64,000 nt of DNA, from NCBI RefSeq assembly GCF_900104955.1, contig NZ_FNSI01000001.1, positions 3,630,001 through 3,694,000 of the forward strand. The letters run 5' to 3'. The DNA comes from Beijerinckia sp. 28-YEA-48 (GTDB lineage: Bacteria; Pseudomonadota; Alphaproteobacteria; Rhizobiales; Beijerinckiaceae). The position numbers and the translations under genes are program-made. Under the pieces are notes generated by a model. The model did not search any database. It was not told the DNA's origin and saw only the letters and a list, made by a program, of their open reading frames with translations. Of the stretch, positions 9,702 through 19,898 are shown one piece after another; position 1 is the first letter of the stretch; each line of letters starts with the position of its first letter.

Positions 9702-9728
9702 AAATGGCGTTTCCGTCGAAACGCCATT
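9702..9728. repeat. second hairpin sharing the AAATGGCGTTT arm
   Basis: The perfect arms AAATGGCGTTT and AAACGCCATTT are separated by five bases. The arm sequence repeats that of the terminator 80 bases upstream, but no T run follows. It may be a duplicated terminator stem or a protein-binding palindrome upstream of the M16 peptidase gene. Confidence 0.5.
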
Positions 9729-9873
9729 TGCTCCAGGTAACCCTACAAACAAGCTAGGCAGTTCCGCGTCGCGCGGGGCATGACGAAGTGCATCCGAGCA
9801 CCTATATTGGGTCTTTCCGAACCGCCGCTCCCCACACGGGCAAGCGGCGGAGCGACATGCGGAAGGAACGCAA

Positions 9874-11247
9874 TTGACAGCTCAAGCCAAGGGACTAACG
9901 GCAGGCCACAGCACGACCGCCGCCCTCACGCCTCATGCGCCGGCCCCCGACGCAAAAAGCGCCGGCCCCAATATCGGTCACTTCCACCTCGCCAATGGCT
10001 TGGAAGTGGTGGTCATTCCCGATCATCGGGCGCCTGTCGTCACCCATATGGTGTGGTATCGCAATGGCTCGGCCGATGATCCGGTTGGCAAGTCGGGCAT
10101 AGCGCACTTTCTTGAACATCTAATGTTCAAAGGCACGACCCGGCATCCGAAGGGCGAATTTTCCGAAATCGTCGCCGAACTCGGCGGCCAGGAAAACGCC
10201 TTCACCTCCATCGACTACACCGCCTATTATCAGCGCGTGCCGAAAGAGCATCTGCCCGTGGTCATGGACTTCGAGGCGGACCGGATGACCAATCTGGTGC
10301 TCACCGACGATGTCGTGTCGCCGGAGCGCGACGTGGTGTTGGAAGAGCGCCGCATGCGCACCGACAGCGACCCCTCGGCACAGCTCGGCGAAGCGGTGCA
10401 GGCCGCCCTCTACACCCATCATCCCTATGGCAAGCCGATCATCGGCTGGGAGCATGAGATCGAAGGGCTCGATCGCACCGATGCGCTGACCTATTACAAG
10501 CGCTTCTACACGCCGGAAAACGCCGTGCTCGTCGTCGCCGGCGACGTCACCAGCGACGAAGTGCGCACGCTCGCCGAAAGCACCTATGGCAAGATCCAGG
10601 CGCATGGCGAAGCGCCGCGCCGCACGCGCACGAAGGAGCCGCCGCCGCGCGCCCATCGTCTCGTCCAGCTCTCCGATGAAAAGGTCGAGCAGCCGAGCGA
10701 GCAGCGCGTCTATCTGGTGCCGTCCTACACCACCGCCGCACCCGGCGAAGCCGAAGCGCTTGAGCTCGCCTCGCATCTGCTGGGTGGCGGGCCGACGAGC
10801 CTGCTCTACCACACGCTCGTCGTCGACAAGAAGATCGCGGTTGCCGCCGGCACCTATTACATGGGTACCTCGCTCGACGACACGCGCTTCTATGCCTATG
10901 CGGTGCCGGCCCCTGATGTCTCGCTCGAAGAGCTCGACGCGGAAGTGGGCGCTGTCATCAACGCCATGGCCAAGACAGCGGTGCCGGAAGCCGATCTCGC
11001 CCGTGCCAAGACGCGGCTGATCGCCGATGCCGTCTATGCGCAGGACAGCCAGACGTCGCTGGCGCGCTGGTATGGCGCGGCGCTGACGACAGGCCATACG
11101 GTCAAGGACGTGAAGGAGTGGCCGAATCGCATCGACACCGTCAGCGCCGAACAGGTGCGCGCAGCGGTGGCGAAGTGGCTGACGCCCAATCGCGCCGTCA
11201 CCGGCTTCCTGCGGATGAAGGAAGAGAGCGAGGCGCAGGCGGCTTAG
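9874..11247 (+). CDS. M16 zinc peptidase, catalytic subunit
   Basis: This 457-residue protein carries the inverted zinc motif HFLEH (His78, Glu81, His82) with the downstream glutamate in the ELGGQENAFTS region. These are the marks of the pitrilysin/mitochondrial processing peptidase family. The start is a TTG after GGAAGGAA; an out-of-frame ATG just upstream runs into a stop at once. It is paired with a second M16 gene that lacks the zinc motif, as in heterodimeric bacterial M16B enzymes. No signal peptide is evident from this start. Substrates are unknown. Confidence 0.9.
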   Translation: MTAQAKGLTAGHSTTAALTPHAPAPDAKSAGPNIGHFHLANGLEVVVIPDHRAPVVTHMVWYRNGSADDPVGKSGIAHFLEHLMFKGTTRHPKGEFSEIVAELGGQENAFTSIDYTAYYQRVPKEHLPVVMDFEADRMTNLVLTDDVVSPERDVVLEERRMRTDSDPSAQLGEAVQAALYTHHPYGKPIIGWEHEIEGLDRTDALTYYKRFYTPENAVLVVAGDVTSDEVRTLAESTYGKIQAHGEAPRRTRTKEPPPRAHRLVQLSDEKVEQPSEQRVYLVPSYTTAAPGEAEALELASHLLGGGPTSLLYHTLVVDKKIAVAAGTYYMGTSLDDTRFYAYAVPAPDVSLEELDAEVGAVINAMAKTAVPEADLARAKTRLIADAVYAQDSQTSLARWYGAALTTGHTVKDVKEWPNRIDTVSAEQVRAAVAKWLTPNRAVTGFLRMKEESEAQAA

Positions 11248-11328
11248 CCGCCCGCAGCTTCCCCGTGTGAGCGCTGCCGCCTGCTGCATTCAGCGCGGGC
11301 GGCCTATCTGTTTCGAGTTGGATTGATC

Positions 11329-12609
11329 ATGAACGCAGCAGCAGAGATCCGCAGCAAGAGCCGCGCCGAAACCGTCCAGAAGATCGTCACGCCCCGTGGC
11401 ATCGAAGTCTGGCTGGTGGAGGACTATGCGGTGCCCCTCGTAGCCGTCGACTTCGCCTTCAAGGGCGGATCGACGCAGGATCCCGCCGGCCTGTCCGGCA
11501 CGGCCACGGTGCTCGCCGGCTTGCTCGACGAAGGCGCCGGAGCGCTGGATGCCGACGCTTTCCACCGGGCGCTGGACGACAAGGCGATCGAACTGTCGTT
11601 TCACACGGGCCAGGATAATTTCCACGGCGAGTTGAAAACCCTATCGCGCAACATCGACGCGGCGTTCGAGATGCTACGCCTGGCCATCAACGAGCCGCGC
11701 TTCGACGATGACGCGATCGAGCGGATCCGCAGCCAGCTCATCGCCGGCCTGCGCCACGAGATGAACGATCCGAACGCGGTTTCCAGCAAGGCCTGGCGGG
11801 AAGCCGCCTTCCCCAACCACCCCTATGGCCTGCCAAGCGGCGGTAGCATGGAGACCGTGCCGCTGATCGGCCGCAACGAGATCGCCACGCTGCGCCAGCG
11901 GATTTTCGCCACCAGCACGCTCAAGATCGCCGTCGTCGGCGCCATTTCCGCCGACCATCTGGCGAAGCTCATCGACCGTGTTTTCGGCGACCTGCCCGCG
12001 ACGCCCTCACTCACCACCATTGCCGACATCACGCCGCAAGGTTCGGGCACGCGCAAGGTGATCGAGATCGACGTGCCGCAATCGACGCTGCGCTTCAGCC
12101 TGCCGGGCATCGCCCGTCATGACGACGATTTCATTCCCGGCGCCGTGGTCAATCACATCCTGGGCGGCGGCGTTTTCTCCGCCCGCCTGTTCAAGGAAGT
12201 GCGCGAAAAGCGCGGCCTTGCTTACTCCGTGTGGACGCAATTGCACGCCAGCGATCATACGGCGCTGTTTTCGGGCGGCACCTCGACCAAGAACGAGCGC
12301 GCCGCCGAATCCCTGACGGTGATCGAAGAAGAGATCAACAAGCTCGCCGAGACCGGGCCGACCGCCGAGGAACTGGAGAAAGCGCAGAAGTATATGATCG
12401 GCTCCTATGCGCTGCGCTTCGACACATCGACGAAGATCGCCGCCAATCTGGTGTCGCTGCAGACCGACGGCTATCCGGTCGATTATCTCGATCGCCGCAA
12501 CGGCCTGATCGCCGCCGTCACGCTGGAAGACACCCGCCGGGTGGCCAAGCGCCTGTTCGATCACAAGCGGTTGCTGGTGGCCGTGGCGGGCAAGCCCGAG
12601 GGGCTCTGA
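11329..12609 (+). CDS. M16 peptidase-like partner lacking the zinc motif
   Basis: The sequence is 426 residues from the ATG at 11329; a TTG two codons upstream is possible. The fold matches the preceding gene, but the HxxEH position is replaced by the TATVLAGLLDEGAG segment. The late glycine-rich helix region (ILGGGVFSARLFKEVREKRGLAYS) is well kept. In M16B heterodimers one subunit holds zinc and the other binds substrate, and this is the latter. It lies 81 bases after the catalytic gene and forms an operon with it. Confidence 0.88.
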   Translation: MNAAAEIRSKSRAETVQKIVTPRGIEVWLVEDYAVPLVAVDFAFKGGSTQDPAGLSGTATVLAGLLDEGAGALDADAFHRALDDKAIELSFHTGQDNFHGELKTLSRNIDAAFEMLRLAINEPRFDDDAIERIRSQLIAGLRHEMNDPNAVSSKAWREAAFPNHPYGLPSGGSMETVPLIGRNEIATLRQRIFATSTLKIAVVGAISADHLAKLIDRVFGDLPATPSLTTIADITPQGSGTRKVIEIDVPQSTLRFSLPGIARHDDDFIPGAVVNHILGGGVFSARLFKEVREKRGLAYSVWTQLHASDHTALFSGGTSTKNERAAESLTVIEEEINKLAETGPTAEELEKAQKYMIGSYALRFDTSTKIAANLVSLQTDGYPVDYLDRRNGLIAAVTLEDTRRVAKRLFDHKRLLVAVAGKPEGL

Positions 12610-12629
12610 CGCGTTTTGCCGTAACCTCC

Positions 12630-12774
12630 GTGTTATCCCGGACACGCGAAGCGTGATCCGGGAACCAGAGGCAAACGATAGAACGTTGCATCTAACCGCG
12701 CCTTACCGATCCTGACTGGCATCCGACCACGCGCCCCTGGTTCCCGGATCGCCTGCGCGCCCGGGATAACACGG
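12630..12774. repeat. inverted pair of palindromic repeats, no gene inside
   Basis: Two copies face each other. The left one (12630-12672) begins GTGTTATCCCGGAC and ends GATCCGGGAACCAGAGGC; the right one (12734-12774) is its reverse complement with few changes. Just inside, the bases GGCAAACGATAGAACG on the left and CCTGACTGG followed by ACCACGCG on the right closely match the inner flanks of the element carrying a GIY-YIG gene at 25153-25605. This looks like an internally deleted relative of that element. Confidence 0.75.
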
Positions 12775-12866
12775 GGAACTGCCAGACTGGACAGCACGGG
12801 CTTTCCGGGTGAACCTGTCGATACAGAGCGCGCCGGAACGCGTTCGCTCGACAGGGAGGGACGCCC

Positions 12867-14057
12867 ATGAGGCTCGCTATTTCGAGGCTCGCATTTTCTG
12901 CGCTCGCAGCAGGAGTCGCGCTGACAGGACTGGCGCTGGCAAGCTTACCCGTACAAGCGCAGGAAACGGTGAAGATCGGCATCCTGCAAAGCTTTTCCGG
13001 CATCACCTCGCTTGGCGGGCAACAGGCCGATGGCGCCGTCAAACTGTTCATGAAGAAATATGGCGAGACCGCCGGCGGCAAGAAGATCGAACTGATCCGC
13101 CGCGACACCACCGGGCCCAATCCGGAGGTCGCCAAACGCCTTGTGCAGGAAGTGGTCACGCGCGAGCGGGTCAATCTGTTGATCGGCCCGGACTATACGC
13201 CCAACACATTGGCCGCGGCGCCGATCCTGATGGAAGCCAAGGTGCCGTCGTTTGTCACCGGCGCTGCGACCACCGGCATTGTCGGCGAGAAATCGAAATA
13301 TTCGACGCGCACCTTCTTCGCCGTGCCGCAATTGTGCCGGCCGCTGGCGGCCTATGCGGTGAAGAACGGTTGGAAGCGCGTCTTCGTCGCGGTGGCCGAT
13401 TTCGCGCCGGGGCATGATTGCGAGAAATATTTCCTGGAAGCGCTGAAAGACGCCAATGGCGAATTGGCCGGCAATCTGCGCATCCCCGTCTCGAACCCGG
13501 AATTCTCCGGCTATATGCAGCGCATCCGCGACGCCAAGGCCGATGCCGTATTCATCTTCATGCCGATCGGCGAATTGAGCATCGGCATCCTGCGCGCCAT
13601 CAATGATTCCGGCCTCAAAAGCACCGGCATCAAGATCATGGGCACCGGCGACATCACCGACGAGACCTATATCGACGCGGTGGGTGACGCGGCCATCGGC
13701 ACCATCACGACAGGCATCTATTCGACCCAGCACGACTCGCCGCTGAACAAGGAATTCGTCAAGGAATGGGCGGAGCTGAACGGCAAGCAGCGCATCGGCT
13801 GGGGCGCGCTCGCCACCTATGATTCCATGCGCCTGATCTATGACGGCTTGAACGCCCAAGCCGGCGGCAAGTTCGATCCCGATAAATTCATCGGCTTCGT
13901 CCATGGCCGCAGTTTCGAAAGCCCACGCGGCCCCGTCACCATCGACAAGGGCAACGGCGACATCATCCAGAACGTCTATATCCGCCGCGTCGACAAGGTG
14001 GACGGCGTGCTGCAGAACGTCGAAATCGAGAGCTTCAGCAACGTTGGCTTCAAATAG
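12867..14057 (+). CDS. branched-chain amino acid type ABC transporter substrate-binding protein
   Basis: A signal peptide (hydrophobic core to about residue 30, ending PVQAQE) precedes a type I periplasmic binding fold that starts VKIGILQSFSGITSLGG. That entry is typical of the Leu/Ile/Val-binding Peripla_BP_6 family. At 396 residues the length fits. It leads a complete operon with two permeases and two ATPases. Rhizobial relatives import amino acids, amides, urea or aromatic acids, and the ligand cannot be read here. Confidence 0.9.
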   Translation: MRLAISRLAFSALAAGVALTGLALASLPVQAQETVKIGILQSFSGITSLGGQQADGAVKLFMKKYGETAGGKKIELIRRDTTGPNPEVAKRLVQEVVTRERVNLLIGPDYTPNTLAAAPILMEAKVPSFVTGAATTGIVGEKSKYSTRTFFAVPQLCRPLAAYAVKNGWKRVFVAVADFAPGHDCEKYFLEALKDANGELAGNLRIPVSNPEFSGYMQRIRDAKADAVFIFMPIGELSIGILRAINDSGLKSTGIKIMGTGDITDETYIDAVGDAAIGTITTGIYSTQHDSPLNKEFVKEWAELNGKQRIGWGALATYDSMRLIYDGLNAQAGGKFDPDKFIGFVHGRSFESPRGPVTIDKGNGDIIQNVYIRRVDKVDGVLQNVEIESFSNVGFK

Positions 14058-14080
14058 GCGCAGTCGCTGGGGAACCGCTT

Positions 14081-14944
14081 ATGTCGGCTGTTCTGACGGT
14101 GCTCTTCAACGGCATCGCCTATGGCTTCCTGTTGTTCATCATGTCGGTCGGGCTTTCCGTCACGCTCGGCATGATGAACTTCGTCAATCTGGCGCAGGCG
14201 AGCTTCTCGATGTTCGGCGGCTATGTGATGGTCATGGCCATGCAGAGCTTCGGCATCCCGTTTCTGCTGACCCTGCCGCTGGTCTTCGTCGTCATCGGCG
14301 TCTTTTCGGTGGTGATCGAACGGCTGGTCTTCCGGCATTTCTACAACACCGACGATCTGACTCAGGTGCTGTTGACCATCGGCCTGGTGTTCATGTCGAT
14401 CGCCACCGCCACCTATTTATGGGGTGGCAGCTATCAACGCATCGACATGCCGCCGTGGCTCCTCGGCCAGCGCGAGATTTTCGGCCTGACGCTTGAAACC
14501 TATCGCATCTTCCTGATCGTCATCGGCCTCGCCATGGCGCTGGTGCTGATCCTGGGGCTCGAGCGCACGCGGCTTGGCGCCATGGTGCGGGCTTGCGTCG
14601 ACAATCGGCGGGTCGCCGGCGCCTGCGGCCTCAACACCGACCTCATCTTCGCGCTCACCTTCGCCATCGGCGGCGGTCTGGCCGGGCTTGGGGGCGCGCT
14701 TTCGGCCAATCTGCTCGGCCTCGATCCGAATTTTCCGCTGCGCTATCTCGTCTATCTCCTGATCATCGTCTCGGTCGGCGGCATGGGCACGATCAGCGGC
14801 ACGCTCCTGGCCGGCATCGCGCTTGGCGTCGCCGACGTGATGGGCAAATATTATTTCCCGCAGTTCGGCGGCTTCGTCATCTATGTGCTGACCGTGCTGT
14901 GCATGCTGTGGCGTCCGCAAGGCCTGATGGGGCGCAAGACATGA
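14081..14944 (+). CDS. ABC transporter permease, LivH type
   Basis: This 287-residue inner-membrane protein has about eight hydrophobic helices and the LivH-type sequences NLAQASFSMFGGY near residue 40 and VGGMGTISGTLLAGIALG near the C-terminus. It forms half of the transmembrane channel of the transporter. Its stop overlaps the next gene's start by four bases (ATGA). Confidence 0.92.
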   Translation: MSAVLTVLFNGIAYGFLLFIMSVGLSVTLGMMNFVNLAQASFSMFGGYVMVMAMQSFGIPFLLTLPLVFVVIGVFSVVIERLVFRHFYNTDDLTQVLLTIGLVFMSIATATYLWGGSYQRIDMPPWLLGQREIFGLTLETYRIFLIVIGLAMALVLILGLERTRLGAMVRACVDNRRVAGACGLNTDLIFALTFAIGGGLAGLGGALSANLLGLDPNFPLRYLVYLLIIVSVGGMGTISGTLLAGIALGVADVMGKYYFPQFGGFVIYVLTVLCMLWRPQGLMGRKT

Positions 14945-15952
14945 GCGCCCTCGACGGTCCTGATAACCGCCGTGCCTCCGGCATTGGCTATTTCGCCGGC
15001 CTGTCGCGCTGGAACATCTATGAGATCGTCTTCTGGCTGGCGCTCGCAGGGATGTATTTTCTGCCCCATGTCGATCTGGTGCTGATGAGCCAGATTTTCA
15101 TCTGGGGCCTGTTCGCCATGTCGCTCGACGTGCTGCTCGGCTATCGCGGCATCCCCTCCCTTGGCCACGCCGCCTTCTTTGGCATCGGCGCTTATGTCGC
15201 CGGCTATTGCGGCAAGTTCGGCTGGACCGAACCGATCAGCGCACTGGCGCTCGCCATGGTGGTGGCGGCTGGCGTCGGCTGGCTCACCGGCAAGCTGGTG
15301 CAGAAAGTCGCCGGCGTGGCGCTGCTGATGGTGACGCTCGGCCTCAATCTCATCCTCTACGATCTGGTGCAGCGTTCAACCGACATCACCGGCGGCGACG
15401 ACGGCTTGCAAGGCATCGTCATCGCGCCGGTGCTGGGCTTGTTCCGCTTCGATATTTTCGGACGCACCGCCTTCTGGTACGCACTGATCGCCTCCTTCGT
15501 GCTCTTCGTCGCGACACGCGCCATCATCAAATCGCCGTTCGGACTGGCCTTGACCGGCGCGCGGGAAAATCCGCGGCGCATGATCATGCTCGGCGCGCCG
15601 GTCGAGGGCGATGTTTCGCGCGCCTTCGCGCTCGCGGCCGCCTTGGCTGGCGCTGCCGGCGCGCTGCTCACCCAGACAACGCAATTCGTCGCGCCCTCGG
15701 CGCTGTCGTTCCAGCGTTCCGCCGACGTGCTCGTCATTCTCGTCATCGGCGGGGCCGGACGGCTCTATGGCGGTTTCATCGGCGCCTTGATCTTCCTGTT
15801 CCTGCGCGATTGGCTGGCGGCGATCAGCCCGGTCTATTGGTATTTCTGGATCGGCCTGCTGCTCGTCACCGTCGTCTCCTTCTTCCGCAAAGGCATCTTG
15901 CCGACGATCGCCGATCATTATTCGCGCTGGCGCACTCGCCGGGGCACGCCGC

Positions 15953-15960
<8 letters not shown>
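14941..15960 (+). CDS. ABC transporter permease, LivM type
   Basis: This 339-residue protein starts at the ATG overlapping the livH-type stop. Multiple membrane helices and the LivM signatures GYRGIPSLGHAAFFGIGAY and GGAGRLYGGFIGA identify it. It is the second channel subunit. Its stop overlaps the ATG of the following ATPase gene, so all genes of this operon appear translationally coupled. Confidence 0.92.
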
Positions 15961-16703
<743 letters not shown>

Positions 16704-16714
<11 letters not shown>

Positions 16715-17414
16715 CTCCGTGCTCAGCGTCCGCCACCTTGCCGCCGGCTATGGCCCGGCGCAGGTGCTGCACGACATCAGTTTCGACCTCATGGCCGGCG
16801 AAATGCTGGTCGTCATCGGTCGCAATGGTGTCGGTAAGACCACCTTGATCGAAACGCTGTGCGGGCTGACGACCCTGCAAGGGGGCGAGATCACTTTCGC
16901 CGGCACGCGCATCGAGAAGCTATCGCCCTTCCGGCGCAACCGCCTCGGCATCGGCTGGGTGCCGCAGGAGCGCGAGGTATTTCCGACGCTAACGGTCGAA
17001 GAAAATCTCGACGTCGTCTATCGCGACGGCCCGTGGACACGACAGGCGCTCTACGGCCTCTTTCCGCGCCTGGCCGAGCGGCGCAGCCATTATGCCCGGC
17101 AGCTTTCTGGCGGCGAGCAGCAGATGCTGGTGATCGCCCGGGCGCTGGCCACCCACCCCTCGCTGCTCTTGCTCGACGAGCCGGTGGAGGGCCTGGCGCC
17201 GCTTATCGTCCAGGAGATGATCGCGGCGATCCACAAAATGCGCCGCGAAAGCGCCATGACCATCATCATGGTCGAGCAGAAGCACGACATCGCGCTGGCC
17301 CATTCCGACCGCTGCCTGGTCATCGACCATGGCGCCATCGTGCATCAATCGGCCAGCGCCGACCTCTTGGCCGACCATGCCCTGCTGGAACGGCTGATCG
17401 GCGTGGCTGAATAG
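16704..17414 (+). CDS. ABC transporter ATP-binding protein, LivF type
   Basis: From the TTG at 16704, eight bases after GGGAGG, the protein is 236 residues (MATSSVLSVRH). Walker A is GRNGVGKTTL, the signature motif is QLSGGEQQML and Walker B is LLLLDEPVEGLAP, which is diagnostic of LivF. It overlaps the end of the LivG-type gene by eleven bases. A GTG at 16719 is the alternative start. It completes the transporter; no regulator is adjacent. Confidence 0.9.
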
Positions 17415-17522
17415 GCGCCGGCCATTTTGCTCTAGTGGATGGCCGCAATTTCAGCCGTATTCGGGTTCAGATGGCGGGGCTGCCGAGCTAGGATAGGCCC
17501 CGAATCCTCCCGGAAACCACCC

Positions 17523-19328
17523 ATGACCGTCCGCCGCCTCGATCCCATTCTCGTTGACCGCATCGCCGCCGGCGAGGTGGTCGAACGACCGGCCTCGGCG
17601 GTGAAGGAACTCGTCGAAAACGCCCTTGATGCCGGCGCGGAGCGGATCGAGGTGACGATCGAGGCGGGTGGGCGCAAGCTGATCCGCGTCACCGACGACG
17701 GCCAGGGCATGAGCGCGGAGGATCTGGGGCTTGCCGTCGAGCGCCACGCCACCTCGAAACTGCCCGACGGCGATCTCTCCAACATCGCCACCTTAGGGTT
17801 TCGCGGCGAGGCGCTGCCCTCGATCGGTTCGGTCGCTCTGTTGGACATCGCCACCCGCGCCGCCCGCAGCGATCAGGGTCACGCCATTCGCGTCGATCAG
17901 GGACGCAAGAACGCGGTGATGCCGTCAGCCCATCCGCTGGGCACCAAGGTCGAGGTGCGCGACCTGTTCGCGGCGACGCCGGCGCGGCTGAAATTCCTGA
18001 AGAGCGAACGGGCCGAAGCGCAGGCCGTCGCCGATGTGATGCGCCGGCTCGCCATGGCGCATCCGCAGGTGCGCTTCGCGCTGAACGGCGACAATCTCAC
18101 CGGCTTCGATCACGTCGCCTGCGCCGAGGGCGCCGAAGGCCTGTTGGCGCGCCTGGCGCAGGTGCTGGGCAAAGAGTTTCGCGACAATGCGCTTGCCGTC
18201 GATGCCGAGCGCGAAGGCGTGCATCTCACCGGCTATGCCGGCCTGCCGACCTTCCATCGCGCCAATGCGCAAAGCCAATATCTCTACGTCAACGGCCGCC
18301 CGGTACGCGACAAGCTGCTGCATGGCGCGGTGCGCGCCGCCTATATGGATTATCTGCCGTCGGACAGGCACCCGGCGCTCGTGCTTTATCTCGAGTGCAA
18401 CCCGCGCGATGTCGACGTCAACGTCCATCCGGCGAAAGCCGAAGTGCGCTTCCGCGATCCAGGCCTGGTGCGCGGACTGATCGTCGGCGCTCTAAAACAG
18501 ACGCTAGCGGCAGCCATGCAGCGGGCGACGACCACCGGCGGCGAACGCACGATCACCGCTTTCGCGCGGCGCAGTTTCAACCCGCCGCCCGTCTACGCGC
18601 GGCCGATGCCGCAACAGGCCTGGGACTGGCGCAACTCGCCGGCTGCGCCGGCGTTCAATGAGCCGGCCCAGGCTGCTTTCGTACACGATCAAGCGCCGGC
18701 CGCCGATATGCGGGCCCATGAAGCGCCGATGCCGCAAGCCGCCGTCGACGCACCGCTTGGCGCGGCACGGGCGCAGGTGCACGACACTTATATCGTCGCG
18801 CAGACCCGCGACGGCATCGTCATCGTTGACCAGCATGCGGCGCACGAGCGCCTCGTCTATGAAAAGCTGAAGCGCCAGCGCGAAGCCAACGGGATCGGTC
18901 GACAGATGCTGCTGATCCCAGCGGTGGTCGAGATGGAACCGGCCGAAGTGCAACGCCTTCTCGATCATGCCGACACCTTGGCGAGCCTCGGTCTGGTCAT
19001 CGAATCCTTCGGCCCCGGCGCCGTCGCTGTCAGCGAAACGCCGTCGCTGTTGAAGGATGGCGACATGGTGCGGCTGGTGCGCGACATCGCTGACACCCTG
19101 GCCGAGGATGGCGCCGCGACTTCGCTGGAGCGCAAGCTCGATCACGTGCTGGCGACCATGGCCTGCCACCATTCGGTGCGCGCCGGCCGCAGGCTCAATG
19201 GCGAAGAGATGAACGCGCTGCTGCGCGAGATGGAAGCGACGCCCGGCTCCGGCCAGTGCAACCACGGCCGGCCGACCTATGTGGAACTGAAGCTCTCGGA
19301 TGTCGAACGGCTGTTTGGACGGAAGTAG
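17523..19328 (+). CDS. mutL: DNA mismatch repair protein MutL, endonuclease type
   Basis: The N-terminal GHKL ATPase has [14 protein letters not shown] and [12 protein letters not shown]. The C-terminal domain has [12 protein letters not shown], which matches the DQHA-x2-E-x4-E endonuclease metal motif, plus ACHHSVRAG and CNHGRPT. MutL of this type nicks the daughter strand after MutS binds a mismatch. The 601-residue length uses the ATG at 17523; an upstream in-frame start would add 28 atypical residues. It converges with rsmD three bases away. Confidence 0.96.
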   Translation: MTVRRLDPILVDRIAAGEVVERPASAVKELVENALDAGAERIEVTIEAGGRKLIRVTDDGQGMSAEDLGLAVERHATSKLPDGDLSNIATLGFRGEALPSIGSVALLDIATRAARSDQGHAIRVDQGRKNAVMPSAHPLGTKVEVRDLFAATPARLKFLKSERAEAQAVADVMRRLAMAHPQVRFALNGDNLTGFDHVACAEGAEGLLARLAQVLGKEFRDNALAVDAEREGVHLTGYAGLPTFHRANAQSQYLYVNGRPVRDKLLHGAVRAAYMDYLPSDRHPALVLYLECNPRDVDVNVHPAKAEVRFRDPGLVRGLIVGALKQTLAAAMQRATTTGGERTITAFARRSFNPPPVYARPMPQQAWDWRNSPAAPAFNEPAQAAFVHDQAPAADMRAHEAPMPQAAVDAPLGAARAQVHDTYIVAQTRDGIVIVDQHAAHERLVYEKLKRQREANGIGRQMLLIPAVVEMEPAEVQRLLDHADTLASLGLVIESFGPGAVAVSETPSLLKDGDMVRLVRDIADTLAEDGAATSLERKLDHVLATMACHHSVRAGRRLNGEEMNALLREMEATPGSGQCNHGRPTYVELKLSDVERLFGRK

Positions 19329-19331
19329 AAT

Positions 19332-19892
19332 TTACGCCGCGCCATAACGTATGAAAGCCACCTGCGTATCGCCGTAGTCGCGACGATCGAGCAGGGTGAA
19401 GCCTTCGAGCACCTGCACGTTGGCCTTGGCGTTTTCCTCGACCACCAGCAAAGCGCCCGGCGCCAGCCAGCCGCCGTCGCGCAGGGACTGAAGCGCCAGC
19501 GGCGCGAGATCGCGGCCATAGGGCGGATCGAGAAAAGCCAGGGTGAAGGGATCTTGCGGCGGCATGGCGCCAAGGCGTGTGGCGTCGCGCCGGAAGATCT
19601 TGCTCACGCCGGTCTGCGCCAGGCTCTCGACATTGGCGCGCACCAGGGCCCGGCCCTCGATGCTGTCATCGACGAACAGGGCAAAGCGCGCCCCGCGCGA
19701 CAGGGCTTCGAGCCCCAGCGCGCCGGTGCCGGCGAACAGATCGATGACGCGCGCGCCATCGGCGGGATCGCCATAGGCGTGCGCGAGCACATTGAACACC
19801 GCTTCGCGCAGCCGATCGGACGTCGGCCGCACGGTCTGCGACGACGGCGCTTTCAGCGCGCGACCGCGCAGACTGCCACCGACGATCCGCAT
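19332..19892 (-). CDS. rsmD: 16S rRNA (guanine966-N2)-methyltransferase
   Basis: The protein starts MRIVGGSLRGRAL, the classic RsmD entry, followed by VRPTSDRLREAVFN. The SAM-binding loop is DLFAGTGALGLEALSRGA and the catalytic motif is DPPYG. The 186-residue length is standard. It lies six bases downstream of the pseudouridine synthase gene on the same strand, so the two rRNA modification genes probably form one transcript. Confidence 0.94.
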   Translation of the reverse strand: MRIVGGSLRGRALKAPSSQTVRPTSDRLREAVFNVLAHAYGDPADGARVIDLFAGTGALGLEALSRGARFALFVDDSIEGRALVRANVESLAQTGVSKIFRRDATRLGAMPPQDPFTLAFLDPPYGRDLAPLALQSLRDGGWLAPGALLVVEENAKANVQVLEGFTLLDRRDYGDTQVAFIRYGAA

Positions 19893-19898
19893 CGCTGG

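Noticed and set aside
10120..11289. 389-codon antisense frame opposite the M16 gene
   Set aside because: Composition is that of a reverse-strand shadow in GC-rich DNA; the M16 gene is clearly real.
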